Position numbers and translations under genes: made by a program
Notes under the pieces: generated by a model
What the model was told of the DNA's origin: nothing
The model's database searches: none
What the model saw: only the letters and a program-made list of their open reading frames with translations
Shown here: one piece after another, positions 53,155-60,756 of the stretch
How positions within the stretch are numbered: the first letter of the stretch is position 1
How the letters are laid out: each line of letters starts with the position of its first letter
Source of the DNA: Prevotella sp. UBA6994
GTDB lineage: Bacteria > Bacteroidota > Bacteroidia > Bacteroidales > Bacteroidaceae
Direction of reading: 5' to 3'
Length of the DNA: 64,000 nt
Assembly (NCBI GenBank): GCA_002449845.1
Contig: DJXW01000035.1
Coordinates: 3,184 to 67,183 of the forward strand

Positions 53155-53253
53155 TAACATATCATGTTTCGACCATAACTATATATGTTACGGAGCTAAC
53201 TATATATGTTATGAGCCTAACTATATATGTTTCGGATGCTAAAATTATATGTT
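53155..53253 (+). repeat. Five iterons of TAACTATATATGTT at a 21-bp period
   Basis: Copies start at 53155 (TAACATATCATGTT), 53176, 53197 and 53218 (all TAACTATATATGTT) and 53240 (TAAAATTATATGTT), giving spacings of 21, 21, 21 and 22. Each has an AAC-N7-GTT dyad, so a dimer could bind. Two helical turns between copies puts all sites on one face. The last copy runs into the 204-bp direct repeat. An operator array or replication-type iteron cluster would fit. Confidence 0.85.
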
Positions 53254-53449
53254 ATCAACGCCCAAAAAGTGCCTTTTTTGATGCAAAATCATGGGTTATT
53301 TCTCCGCTTTCTAATAACCATAAATCACAAAACACTGATTATCAACCGCTTATCAAATCATTAAAAAAACGGGCATATTTCCAACCATCTCCAAAGTTTT
53401 TTGAAAAAACGCCTGAAAATAGGGGGTAAATTCAGAAAATTCACGACAA
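53246..53449 (+). repeat. 204-bp direct repeat, copy 1
   Basis: Begins TATATGTTATCAACGCCC and ends AAAATTCACGACAA. It matches copy 2 at 55814-56016 almost throughout, with about ten substitutions and one single-base indel. It lies upstream of the small membrane protein gene and overlaps the last iteron. An ORF that can be drawn across it is not supported as a gene. Confidence 0.9.
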
Positions 53450-53576
53450 GACAAGAACAAGCACCTTCCATTATCAAATGGAATGAATTTGTCCAAATCA
53501 TCTATAGAGAGCAGAAAAAGGGAGAGCATCACTCTTAGCAGAGAATTCCTAATAACATGACACCTAAAATAGTTGC

Positions 53577-53621
53577 TTATTCCGCTAAGAAGAGCGAAAA
53601 ACAATTGGTTTAGCGGAATAA
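53577..53621. promoter_or_regulatory. Inverted repeat TTATTCCGCTAA
   Basis: TTATTCCGCTAA (53577-53588) and TTAGCGGAATAA (53610-53621) are a perfect 12-bp inverted pair with a 21-base gap. It sits about 60 bases above the promoter of the 53716 gene, so it could be a regulator site or the end of an element. Confidence 0.6.
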
Positions 53622-53655
53622 ACGCATTTTTATTCAAAATTTAACATTTGAATAG

Positions 53656-53707
53656 TTGTATTATGGGAAATAAGGATTACCTTTGCACAAGTAAAATAAA
53701 AAGGAGG
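53656..53707 (+). promoter_or_regulatory. Promoter and strong Shine-Dalgarno for the 53716 gene
   Basis: TTG (53656-53658), 19 bases, TACCTTTG (53678-53685) fits the Bacteroidetes pattern. AAGGAGG (53701-53707) ends 8 bases before the ATG at 53716 and is a perfect anti-SD complement, unusual for the phylum. Confidence 0.75.
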
Positions 53708-53715
53708 ATAATAAT

Positions 53716-54141
53716 ATGATTATGATATGTTTTTTCGATTACATCTTTTATAGGACTTACATTGCTTTTAAGAAACGAGGAGAAGAGCAAGTTATTGGAC
53801 CTACTATTCATGTAGGAAATTGTTTTGGAGGGTTGTTTAGTCCTATTTGGTGGGGGGGGGTCTATGTAATTGTAGGAAGAAACCCTCCTAAAATGTATGT
53901 ATTTGTTATAGCGTCTCTCATCTATCTTTTATTGTTTATAAGATACAAGAAAAAGTATAACCAAATCATACAGAAATATTCAAGATCAAAATATAACAAA
54001 ACAATCCCTGTATTTTTAATATATTGTATGGTAGCTGTTTGTGGTTTGTTAGGTATTATACTGACTGTCTTTTTGGAACGGTTTTTTTTAGAACCTTTTC
54101 ATCTTGAAGGCATATTGGGAAAATGGATAGTTTTGAAGTAA
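53716..54141 (+). CDS. Small integral membrane protein with a G9 tract in its coding sequence
   Basis: 141 residues, family not recognised. It has an N-terminal segment with FGGLFSPIWWGGVYVIVGRN, a hydrophobic segment VFVIASLIYLLLFIRYKKK (about 60-80), and a second, IPVFLIYCMVAVCGLLGIIL (about 97-120). That makes two to three likely membrane spans with a Lys-rich loop. The codons for W-W-G-G-V contain nine consecutive G (53852-53860), so a one-base slip would truncate the product. Its strong Shine-Dalgarno and promoter support expression. The stop is 31 bases before the ATPase gene, and both lie between the 204-bp repeats. A partner function with the ATPase is inferred only from position. Confidence 0.7.
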   Translation: MIMICFFDYIFYRTYIAFKKRGEEQVIGPTIHVGNCFGGLFSPIWWGGVYVIVGRNPPKMYVFVIASLIYLLLFIRYKKKYNQIIQKYSRSKYNKTIPVFLIYCMVAVCGLLGIILTVFLERFFLEPFHLEGILGKWIVLK

Positions 54142-54172
54142 GTCATAAAGACCACATAAAGTATATTCAAAT

Positions 54173-55615
54173 ATGTGCCAAATAATTGGAAGAAAACAAG
54201 AAATAGCAGAGCTAAATCGAGCCTACGAAAGTGGTAGAGCCGAATTTGTTGCAGTGTATGGTCGCCGTCGTGTCGGTAAGACATTTCTCATTAATGAAGT
54301 GCTGCGTGACCATATAGCCTTTCGACATACAGGGCTTTCACCTTATGACCGAGAGCGTAAAGTAACGCTTCGTGACCAGTTACAGAACTTCCACTTCTCC
54401 CTAATCCGTTATGGCATGGAGGGAGGAGAAGCTCCACGTTCATGGATGGAGGCATTTTTTAAACTTGAACTTTTTCTAGAGCAACAGGACAATGGAACCC
54501 GTCAGGTGGTCTTCATCGATGAACTACCTTGGATGGACACTCCTCGCTCAGGCTTCCTTACAGCCCTTGAAGCTTTTTGGAATGGGTGGGCTTGTAGCCG
54601 TCATAATATATGTTTTGTCGTTTGTGGGTCAGCAACCTCTTGGATGCTTGATAATCTCATCAACAACAAAGGAGGGTTGTATGGCAGGTTGACCTGTGAG
54701 ATACATTTATATCCTTTCAACTTGCATGAGTGCGAAGAGTTTTTCCTCAGTCGTAACATAAAAATGTCTCGTTACAACATTACTCAGGCCTATATGATTT
54801 TAGGTGGAATTCCTTATTATCTCGATTTTTTCAATTCGTCAATGAGTCTGGCTCAGAATATTGATGCTTTGTTTTTTTCTCATAGGGCAAAACTTGGTGA
54901 CGAGTTTGACCGTCTTTTTAAATCCGTTTTTGACCATGCAGACACATGTATGGATATTGTCCGTTTTTTGAGCAGACGGCATGGAGGATTTACCCGTGAT
55001 GAGATTGCCAGACAGATTGGCAAAAATGCAAATGGAGACTTTACAAAAATACTCAAAGCCCTTATTGGCAGTGGCTTTATTTCCACCTATATACCTTATG
55101 GAAGCAATCAGAGAGAATTTTTGCGCTATAAATTATCTGACCCGTTCTGCTGGTTTTGGATTCATTTCAAGGAAAATCGGCATATTGATGAAACAGACTA
55201 TTGGATGCATCACCTTAAAGAGTCGGAGATTACATCATGGCGCGGAATCGCTTTTGAAGAGGTATGTCTCCTGCATATAAATCAAATTAAACATGCACTG
55301 CAGATTGCAGGAGTTTCTTCTCGTGAGTCTTCTTTTGTCCTTCATGGAGATGATGGCGGGGAGGGTATGCAAATAGACCTGATTATAGATCGTGCAGATG
55401 ATGTGGTAAATGTCTGTGAGATGAAATTTTGCAAGTCTGAGTATATTGTTACAAAAGCATATTCAGAAATAATCACTCGCCGTGTGGAAGCCTTAGAAAA
55501 AATTTCACCATCAAAGACATTCCACCCGACACTTGTCAGTGCTGCACCAGTTCATCGTAATGAATACTCAGACATATTCTTTTCTCAGATAACCATTGAT
55601 GACCTTTTTATATAA
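54173..55615 (+). CDS. DUF234-type AAA/STAND-like ATPase with C-terminal nuclease-like domain
   Basis: 480 residues. IIGRKQEIAELNRAYESGRA begins the ATPase domain. Walker A is YGRRRVGKTFL, Walker B is VVFIDELPWMD, and CGSATSWMLDNL is the sensor-like block. YILGGIPYYLDFF-type (about 215-225) and winged-helix segments (FTRDEIARQIGKNANGDF) follow. The C-terminal IDLIIDRADDVVNVCEMKF has the D-x(n)-E-x-K layout of PD-(D/E)XK nucleases (DUF234). Family knowledge: these archaeal-type ATPases are frequent in Bacteroidetes and archaea and are often on accessory DNA; function is unproven. A defence or toxin-like role is possible. It lies between two direct repeats. Confidence 0.85.
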   Translation: MCQIIGRKQEIAELNRAYESGRAEFVAVYGRRRVGKTFLINEVLRDHIAFRHTGLSPYDRERKVTLRDQLQNFHFSLIRYGMEGGEAPRSWMEAFFKLELFLEQQDNGTRQVVFIDELPWMDTPRSGFLTALEAFWNGWACSRHNICFVVCGSATSWMLDNLINNKGGLYGRLTCEIHLYPFNLHECEEFFLSRNIKMSRYNITQAYMILGGIPYYLDFFNSSMSLAQNIDALFFSHRAKLGDEFDRLFKSVFDHADTCMDIVRFLSRRHGGFTRDEIARQIGKNANGDFTKILKALIGSGFISTYIPYGSNQREFLRYKLSDPFCWFWIHFKENRHIDETDYWMHHLKESEITSWRGIAFEEVCLLHINQIKHALQIAGVSSRESSFVLHGDDGGEGMQIDLIIDRADDVVNVCEMKFCKSEYIVTKAYSEIITRRVEALEKISPSKTFHPTLVSAAPVHRNEYSDIFFSQITIDDLFI

Positions 55616-55711
55616 CTCTAAATGTAAAAAGTTGAAGGTCGTCATCAAGGAGATAAAAGTTGAGATGTTCCTGCAGAAACTTGGGTATGGTATCAATTTC
55701 AGACAATAAAG

Positions 55712-55849
55712 ATGAACAAGGAGAATAAACTTTTACTGTATAAGGATGAAAAAGGCAAAGTAAATGTGAATGTTCGCTTTGCGGATGAAGATGTGTGGCT
55801 GACAAGAGAAAAATATATGTTATCAACGCCCAAAAAGTGCCTTTTTTGA
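55712..55849 (+). pseudogene. Truncated RhuM-family gene fragment
   Basis: MNKENKLLLYKDEKGKVNVN followed by VRFADEDVWLTREKY matches the start of RhuM/virulence-type proteins (LLYK.EDGKVNV...E.VWLTQ). The homology stops after about 35 residues, where copy 2 of the 204-bp repeat begins (55814). The frame then runs into repeat sequence and ends at TGA 55847-55849. The full-length family is roughly 300 residues, so almost all of it is missing. It follows the ATPase stop by about 97 bases, in which I see no other gene. Confidence 0.75.
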
Positions 55850-56016
55850 TGCAAAATCATAGGTTATTTCTCCGCTTTCTAATAACCATAAATTACAAAA
55901 CGCTGATTATCAAACACTTATCAAATCATCAAAAAATGGGCATATTTCCAACCAACTCCAAAGTATTTTGAAAAAACGCCTGAAAATAGGGGGTAAATTC
56001 AGAAAATTCACGACAA
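55814..56016 (+). repeat. 204-bp direct repeat, copy 2
   Basis: Same sequence as 53246-53449 in the same orientation. Its first bases coincide with the breakpoint of the RhuM fragment, and the iterons of copy 1 are not repeated in front of it. The two copies lie 2568 bases apart. After it, 56017-56101 contains no recognisable feature beyond the 3' region of the minus-strand gene. Confidence 0.9.
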
Positions 56017-56101
56017 AGAAATCACCATCATACTGCCATGTATGATGAAAGTGAAAAGTCGCAAGACCTGCCTGCCTTGCGACCTGGAAACTATTATTTA
56101 T

Positions 56102-57508
56102 CTAGGCAGCGATATCATTCTCTGAAATATAATTCTTATGTGACTCTATCTTATCAAGGTAAGACTGAAGCTGTTCAATAAACTTTTTAGCTTCATCACG
56201 TCTTGAACATAAAGAATTATACTTGTCACGTTCAACATCATATTCTTCTTTAAAAGCAGCATACTCAGGGTGTTTTTTGGCAAAACGAGTATTACATTCT
56301 TCATTTTTGACACTATAGGATTCGTTTTTGAACTTCTTCTCATTATTGATGTGGTTATACATTTTCTCACGCTTTTTATCATACTCATTTTTCTTTTGGC
56401 TGATAGCATCCCAAATAGGTTGTTCCTTTTCTATCTGAGAAAGAAGCTTCTCCAACGTAGTTTTCTTCGTAGCAATGGCTTTCTCCAAATCAACAGAGAC
56501 AGATAGATTGCATTTCATGATCCTCTGAATGTATGAATTCACATTATTGGTAATAGCGACCAATTTCTTCAATTGATCTAAGAAATCCAATGCACCAGAA
56601 ATCTTTTCTCCCTTAAAAATAGTAAGTTCATCGCCTGTAATCACAACACCATTTCCAGGATTGAAGTAATTCTCCAAAACCCTATAGCCAGTTGTATTCA
56701 AAATGGTTTCCAAACCAGATACCATCTCTTCTACTTCGTTCAGAATGTTTTTTTGAATAAAAGAAGCGGGATTATCCACAGCAGTATTGTAAACATCTGC
56801 GGTAAACGACATCGCTTTTATCCATTCGTTGTTTTTAAGATGGAATCGCCGGGTATAACGGATTATTTCATACGTACTTGCCTTACGATAATGAACCCAT
56901 TCTGAGTAGGGAAGAATCCCAATGCCTTTATAATGTATCTGTAAAAAGAAGTAGCTGGCACGTCCATACCCAAAGTTCGTCAAAAAAGCCACCTTAATGT
57001 CATCATTAAGCTTAAATTCAGGTGAAGCCCATCCTACACGACGATGTGAATAAGCTAAGACAGATGGATCCCTCCCTAATGTATAATACAAGTTTTCCAG
57101 TGTTGCTGGAAGGTCGCGATTTTTTATCCTACGATAATAGTTTTTTCTTTCCTCACGTACATATCTTTCTTTTCCAGAAACGTCCTTCTGTTTGTCGAAG
57201 TCAGCAATCCTTGACTGGTAGTCTGCAAAAGAGATTTTTGGTAAGCATGGAATCCATTGATACGGATCCGACAAGAACGAACAAAAGTCAAAATCAGAAG
57301 TAAAACGATTCAAAGAAGAGCCCTTTACATAATCTTGAAGTTCAATAACTGTACGGTTGTCATTGTCCGCCATACGCTTTAATTCATCCAGACATTCCTG
57401 ATAAGGCGATTTCAACTCAATAAAATCAACCTTCACTCTGTCTTCATTCTCTACTTTGCGAAGAACGCACATGTGCGTTTCATTCACCTTAACATTGTTC
57501 ATATTCAT
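56102..57508 (-). CDS. Unknown protein with long C-terminal coiled coil
   Basis: 468 residues, family not recognised. The N-terminal part is globular (HMCVLRKVENEDRVKVDFIE, then RRVGWASPEFKLNDDIKVAF and NFGYGRASYFFLQIHYKGIG). From about 340 onward it is rich in Lys, Glu and Asn with heptad-like spacing (KAIATKKTTLEKLLSQIEKE, then RRDEAKKFIEQLQSYLDKIE), a coiled coil. There is no signal peptide or membrane span, so it is probably cytoplasmic. It diverges from the 57655 gene, and both appear to use mirror-image promoters of a type unlike the rest of the window. The neighbouring island suggests a mobile or defence role, which is inference. Confidence 0.7.
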   Translation of the reverse strand: MNMNNVKVNETHMCVLRKVENEDRVKVDFIELKSPYQECLDELKRMADNDNRTVIELQDYVKGSSLNRFTSDFDFCSFLSDPYQWIPCLPKISFADYQSRIADFDKQKDVSGKERYVREERKNYYRRIKNRDLPATLENLYYTLGRDPSVLAYSHRRVGWASPEFKLNDDIKVAFLTNFGYGRASYFFLQIHYKGIGILPYSEWVHYRKASTYEIIRYTRRFHLKNNEWIKAMSFTADVYNTAVDNPASFIQKNILNEVEEMVSGLETILNTTGYRVLENYFNPGNGVVITGDELTIFKGEKISGALDFLDQLKKLVAITNNVNSYIQRIMKCNLSVSVDLEKAIATKKTTLEKLLSQIEKEQPIWDAISQKKNEYDKKREKMYNHINNEKKFKNESYSVKNEECNTRFAKKHPEYAAFKEEYDVERDKYNSLCSRRDEAKKFIEQLQSYLDKIESHKNYISENDIAA

Positions 57509-57545
57509 AATAGTTACCTTTTAAAGATTTTGTTTGTTACACACT

Positions 57546-57630
57546 ATAATACCCCCAATTCGGAAAAAGTAAACAAATATGCGAAAAAAATTATCAATGT
57601 TTACTTTTTACCTTTTTAGGGTATATATAA
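57546..57630. promoter_or_regulatory. Mirror-image divergent promoters with sigma70-like elements
   Basis: TGTTTACTTTTT and GGGTAT occur on both strands with the same 9-base gap and one shared centre at about 57586.5 (AAAAAGTAAACA 57564-57575 against TGTTTACTTTTT 57598-57609; ATACCC 57549-57554 against GGGTAT 57619-57624). Each arm gives TTTACT, 16 bases, then TATATA or TATTAT, like a -35/-10 pair and unlike the TTTG/TAnnTTTG type. Confidence 0.75.
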
Positions 57631-57654
57631 CTGAACATTAAATAAAAAAGAATT

Positions 57655-58233
57655 ATGGAAACTATTAATTTCAAAAAGAACAAAAGGCAAAAAACTTTCG
57701 GCCAACAAGAGCGGTATTCCCATGTAACAAAATCCATTTTCAATGAACGGCTGAAATGCAAGGACGACGTTTGGCTTCGCAACATTGATATTACCACAGA
57801 AGATCCCAAGATTGTTCGCAAAGTACGTCGTATTATTGAGAAACGTATGTGTCAAACCTATCACAAGCAACACAAAGGCGTATTTCACGATCATGGAAAT
57901 CAAAGTAGGCACAACATGAAGCGAGCCGTATCCTATGAACTATATATAATAGGACAGGTGGAGAACGTAAACAAAGTTAGCAGAGGAAATTCTACTCATT
58001 GGAAGCGTAAATACGATCCCAATACTGGAAAAGTGGTATTCAGAAAGAAAGTTGGCTATCATTCGATAGAGGAAGCAAAATCGTCTGCCATTAAACTTGT
58101 ACACGACAAGCCTTGGTGTCACAAGACCGTAAACGTGTATAAATGCGCCCATTGCAACAAATACCATATAGGTCACGAAAGCAAGTTGACAACAAACCCC
58201 ATTTCCAGTATTTCGCCCTTATCCATTGCCTAA
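57655..58233 (+). CDS. Basic protein with C-terminal zinc-knuckle-like motif, unknown
   Basis: 192 residues, family not recognised. It is strongly basic (METINFKKNKRQKTFGQQER, then KIVRKVRRIIEKRMCQTYHK), which suggests nucleic acid binding. The end has YKCAHCNKYHIGHES, a C-x2-C-x4-H-x2-H layout able to bind zinc. SIEEAKSSAIKLVHDKPWCH precedes it. No signal peptide. It is divergent from the 56102 gene and uses the other half of the mirrored promoter. I have seen Y-C-x2-C-x(2-3)-YH-x-GH tails in small phage and plasmid proteins, so a mobile-element regulator or RNA-binding protein is plausible but not shown. Confidence 0.7.
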   Translation: METINFKKNKRQKTFGQQERYSHVTKSIFNERLKCKDDVWLRNIDITTEDPKIVRKVRRIIEKRMCQTYHKQHKGVFHDHGNQSRHNMKRAVSYELYIIGQVENVNKVSRGNSTHWKRKYDPNTGKVVFRKKVGYHSIEEAKSSAIKLVHDKPWCHKTVNVYKCAHCNKYHIGHESKLTTNPISSISPLSIA

Positions 58234-58280
58234 TTGCAGTTAAAAAAGGTTTAAGATGCCTTTATCTCGCTATTTCTTTC

Positions 58281-58288
58281 TATTTTTG
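58281..58288 (+). promoter_or_regulatory. Bacteroidetes -7 element of the caspase/sigma operon
   Basis: TATTTTTG matches TAnnTTTG, 17 bases before the ATG at 58306. No good -33 TTTG is present, which would allow use of the operon's own sigma factor instead; that is inference. Confidence 0.5.
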
Positions 58289-58305
58289 TCAAAAATCAAA
58301 GAGAT

Positions 58306-59184
58306 ATGAATAGATTCGCGCTCATATTTGCCTTTATGATAGCGTTTCCACTTATAGGCAATGCTCAACGAAAGCGTGCTTTTATGGTGGGTATATCCAA
58401 ATACCACACAAATGGCTATAAGGTTTGGAATAATATTCATGGCGCAGAGGATGTGGTGCTATTGAAACCAGAGTTAGAGAAGAAAGGATTCAAGGTAAAA
58501 GCATTAACCAATGAACATGCCACATATCAAGGAATCCTCAATGCACTTAATAGTTTCATTACTGCCTCTAAAAAAGGTGATGTGATTTATCTCCATTTTT
58601 CTTGTCATGGTCAGCCTGTAGAAGACGGCTTAAACGGAATGGCAAAAGAAGAGAAAGATGGTTGGGATGAAGCCATTGTTCCAATAGACGCGGGCAAAGA
58701 GTATAATTCTATTTACAAAGGTGAAAAGCACCTTACGGATGACGAACTAAACGGCTATATCAGCAAACTTCGTAAAAAGATTGGTCCTAAAGGTATGCTT
58801 TATGTGGCAATGGATGCTTGTCATGCTGGGGAGTCATCTAAAGGAGGATTGGAAACAGAGAGAGGAACAAAAGACGGTTTAACAAAAACGGGGGAACCAT
58901 ACATCCCTCCCCAGACAAATATTAAGCATTTTTCTATAACTCAGTCACCACTCATGGCACCCGCATTATTTATAGAAGCTTGTAAATCTTTTCAAAGGAA
59001 TACTGAAGTTAGGATAAAAGGAAAAGAATATGGATCCTTGTCTTATAATATATGGCAAGCCCTAATGGGTATGACCACATTAGATAAAGATAGCAAAGAA
59101 AAGTTTAAAACCCAAATAGAAGCATCTACGAAAGTCAAAGGCAGATGGCATTCTCTAACCCAAGACCTGGTTTTTGAAGAATAA
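58306..59184 (+). CDS. Secreted caspase-like cysteine protease (C14, clan CD)
   Basis: 292 residues. MNRFALIFAFMIAFPLIGNA is a signal peptide, so the enzyme acts in the periplasm or outside. KRAFMVGISKYHTNGYKVWNN and IHGAEDVVLLKPELEKKGFK form the first caspase strand-helix units. YLHFSCHGQP carries catalytic His101 and VAMDACHAGESS carries nucleophile Cys172. The basic and acidic residues after DEAIVPIDAGKEYNS are consistent with an activation region. It is the first gene of an operon with a sigma factor, a membrane protein and a small ORF. A clan CD CHAT protease is encoded convergently. Its target is unknown; an extracytoplasmic signalling or stress role is inferred from that context. Confidence 0.9.
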   Translation: MNRFALIFAFMIAFPLIGNAQRKRAFMVGISKYHTNGYKVWNNIHGAEDVVLLKPELEKKGFKVKALTNEHATYQGILNALNSFITASKKGDVIYLHFSCHGQPVEDGLNGMAKEEKDGWDEAIVPIDAGKEYNSIYKGEKHLTDDELNGYISKLRKKIGPKGMLYVAMDACHAGESSKGGLETERGTKDGLTKTGEPYIPPQTNIKHFSITQSPLMAPALFIEACKSFQRNTEVRIKGKEYGSLSYNIWQALMGMTTLDKDSKEKFKTQIEASTKVKGRWHSLTQDLVFEE

Positions 59185-59193
59185 TAGTTGAAT

Positions 59194-59769
59194 ATGGATA
59201 GATTAGAAGAAAGAGTATTTGAGCAATTCATAAGGAAGTACGAGCAAAGGACGGTGAACTTCCTCTCTTCCAGATATTCTGCCCTATCTGGAGAGAGTAT
59301 CAGAGACATCATTCAAGATTCGTATATAACCTTGCATAAGAATATAGAAGCCCAAAAGGTAACAAGCCCTCAGTATCCCTATTTCCTTAGAATATGCATC
59401 AACTTGTCACTCAAAGCCATAGGCAAACAGGGCAAGCACATGGTCTTAGGAATAAATGAAACAGATATCCAGCAGAAGGATATGGTATCAATGAAAAAGG
59501 TGGAGAGTATTTTACAGATTGGAGATGAACAAGAATCTATCATCAAGGAAAAGCAAAAAATGGTTCACGATGCATTAGGGAACATGGCTACTAGATGCAG
59601 GGAGTTACTTTGGAGTTTCTATGCTGACGAATTAAGTTGGGCCACAATAGCAAGTCAATATGGTTTAAAAAATGCAGATACGGCAAAAGCCCAAGCCTCA
59701 AGATGTCGTCAAACATTCAAAGAGAAGTATAACAGTTTAAAAGTGAATTTCTATGGCAAACATAGATAA
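59194..59769 (+). CDS. Sigma-70 family (ECF-like) RNA polymerase sigma factor
   Basis: About 191 residues. The sigma2-type region includes VFEQFIRKYEQRTVNFLSSR and the helix SIRDIIQDSYITLHKNIE. The sigma4-type region is MATRCRELLWSFYADELSWA followed by the helix-turn-helix TIASQYGLKNADTAKAQASR. The ATG at 59194 is preferred over a TTG at 59188. The two-domain layout and size fit an ECF sigma, which directs RNA polymerase to its own regulon when its anti-sigma is inactivated. It starts 9 bases after the caspase stop and overlaps the next gene by 17 bases. Confidence 0.88.
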   Translation: MDRLEERVFEQFIRKYEQRTVNFLSSRYSALSGESIRDIIQDSYITLHKNIEAQKVTSPQYPYFLRICINLSLKAIGKQGKHMVLGINETDIQQKDMVSMKKVESILQIGDEQESIIKEKQKMVHDALGNMATRCRELLWSFYADELSWATIASQYGLKNADTAKAQASRCRQTFKEKYNSLKVNFYGKHR

Positions 59770-60436
59770 TAGTGAAAGAATAGAAAGATACCTCCGTGAG
59801 CAAATGTCACTAGAGGAAAACGAAGCATTTCTAAATGACCTTAGAAATGACAAAAACCTTCGCGAAGAGGCTCAAATGATGGCCTTGCTCATTAAAGATA
59901 TGAAGGAAGAACAGGCTAAAGAAGATGCAGAAATCACGGAAAAGGTTTTTGCAACCAAGAAAAAAGTCAAGAATAAAAGTATGGTAAGATGGACATTGTC
60001 TATTGCAGCTGTATTCCTCCTTATTTTTGGTGTAACTACTTTGTGGAACAAACAAAGCAAGCAAAGCGATACAGAAATTTTATTCGCTCAAGCTGATGCC
60101 TTATTCGTTCAATACTACTCTTATGACATAACATCACCTAGAGGTGGAGATGACGATGCCATCAAGCAGGAACTTGTGGAACTATATAATAAGGTGGGAT
60201 CCGACAAAGACATTTCTCCCGTTATTTCCCGTCTGCAGACCATCTATGACAATGTCCAGTCTCGCAATGAAGACTATCAAGATTATGGCAATTCTAGTAG
60301 AGAAATAGCATGGTATTTAGCATTAGCTTATATCAAAGACCATAATCTTGATAAGGCAAAAGAGTTGTTAAAACCATTAGCTGAAGAGGGAATTGCAGAA
60401 GCTATAGAACTATTAAATAAAATACAGAACTTATAA
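59753..60436 (+). CDS. One-pass membrane protein, probable anti-sigma factor with periplasmic repeat domain
   Basis: 227 residues. A cytosolic N-terminus of about 78 residues (MANIDNSERIERYLREQMSL, then EENEAFLNDLRND) resembles anti-sigma N-terminal helices. One membrane span follows (RWTLSIAAVFLLIFGVTTLW, about 80-99). A soluble C-terminus with helical repeats (SREIAWYLALAYIKDHNLDK then AKELLKPLAEEG) resembles a TPR unit and would lie in the periplasm. It overlaps the sigma gene by 17 bases, as is common for sigma/anti-sigma pairs, so it may hold the sigma factor at the membrane. The HxxxCxxC zinc motif of ZAS anti-sigmas is absent, so the family assignment is by layout only. Confidence 0.75.
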   Translation: MANIDNSERIERYLREQMSLEENEAFLNDLRNDKNLREEAQMMALLIKDMKEEQAKEDAEITEKVFATKKKVKNKSMVRWTLSIAAVFLLIFGVTTLWNKQSKQSDTEILFAQADALFVQYYSYDITSPRGGDDDAIKQELVELYNKVGSDKDISPVISRLQTIYDNVQSRNEDYQDYGNSSREIAWYLALAYIKDHNLDKAKELLKPLAEEGIAEAIELLNKIQNL

Positions 60437-60447
60437 ATTACAAAAGC

Positions 60448-60747
60448 GTGAACAAAGCAGCAGATTTAGCAAACGGATTTTTGCATACTACGAAAGCATT
60501 GGACGAATTGGAGTCTTTTGTGCAAACAATGGATAAGATTTTTTCAAGCAACCAACCCATAGCCCCATCAGAAGTAAAAGATGCGATAGACTTCATAAAA
60601 GACACTTTAGAAAGTCGCCTTTCTGAGTTTGATGCATCCGACGAAATTAAAAAGCAGATAAAAGAACGTGAAAACAACAAGATTAACGCTCTCGAAATCA
60701 CTATCGTTTCAACTCTTGAGGGACAAAACAGACTTCATGGGCTTTGA
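60448..60747 (+). CDS. 99-residue helical protein, unknown
   Basis: GTG start at 60448, 11 bases after the membrane protein stop, same strand. It is all-helical by composition: ALDELESFVQTMDKIFSSNQ and SEVKDAIDFIKDTLESRLSE followed by FDASDEIKKQIKEREN. No signal peptide or membrane span. I do not recognise a family. Operon position suggests it belongs to the caspase/sigma set, perhaps as a small cytosolic regulator or partner. An in-frame ATG is lacking, so the start is less certain. Confidence 0.6.
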   Translation: MNKAADLANGFLHTTKALDELESFVQTMDKIFSSNQPIAPSEVKDAIDFIKDTLESRLSEFDASDEIKKQIKERENNKINALEITIVSTLEGQNRLHGL

Positions 60748-60756
60748 TTGCTAACG

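Noticed and set aside
53155..53253. CRISPR array
   Set aside because: Only five units, spacers of 7 bases are too short and the repeat is just 14 bp; no cas genes in the window.
53211..53429. 72-residue frame across iteron 5 and the direct repeat
   Set aside because: No start context, lies almost wholly in repeat sequence, and the second copy breaks it.
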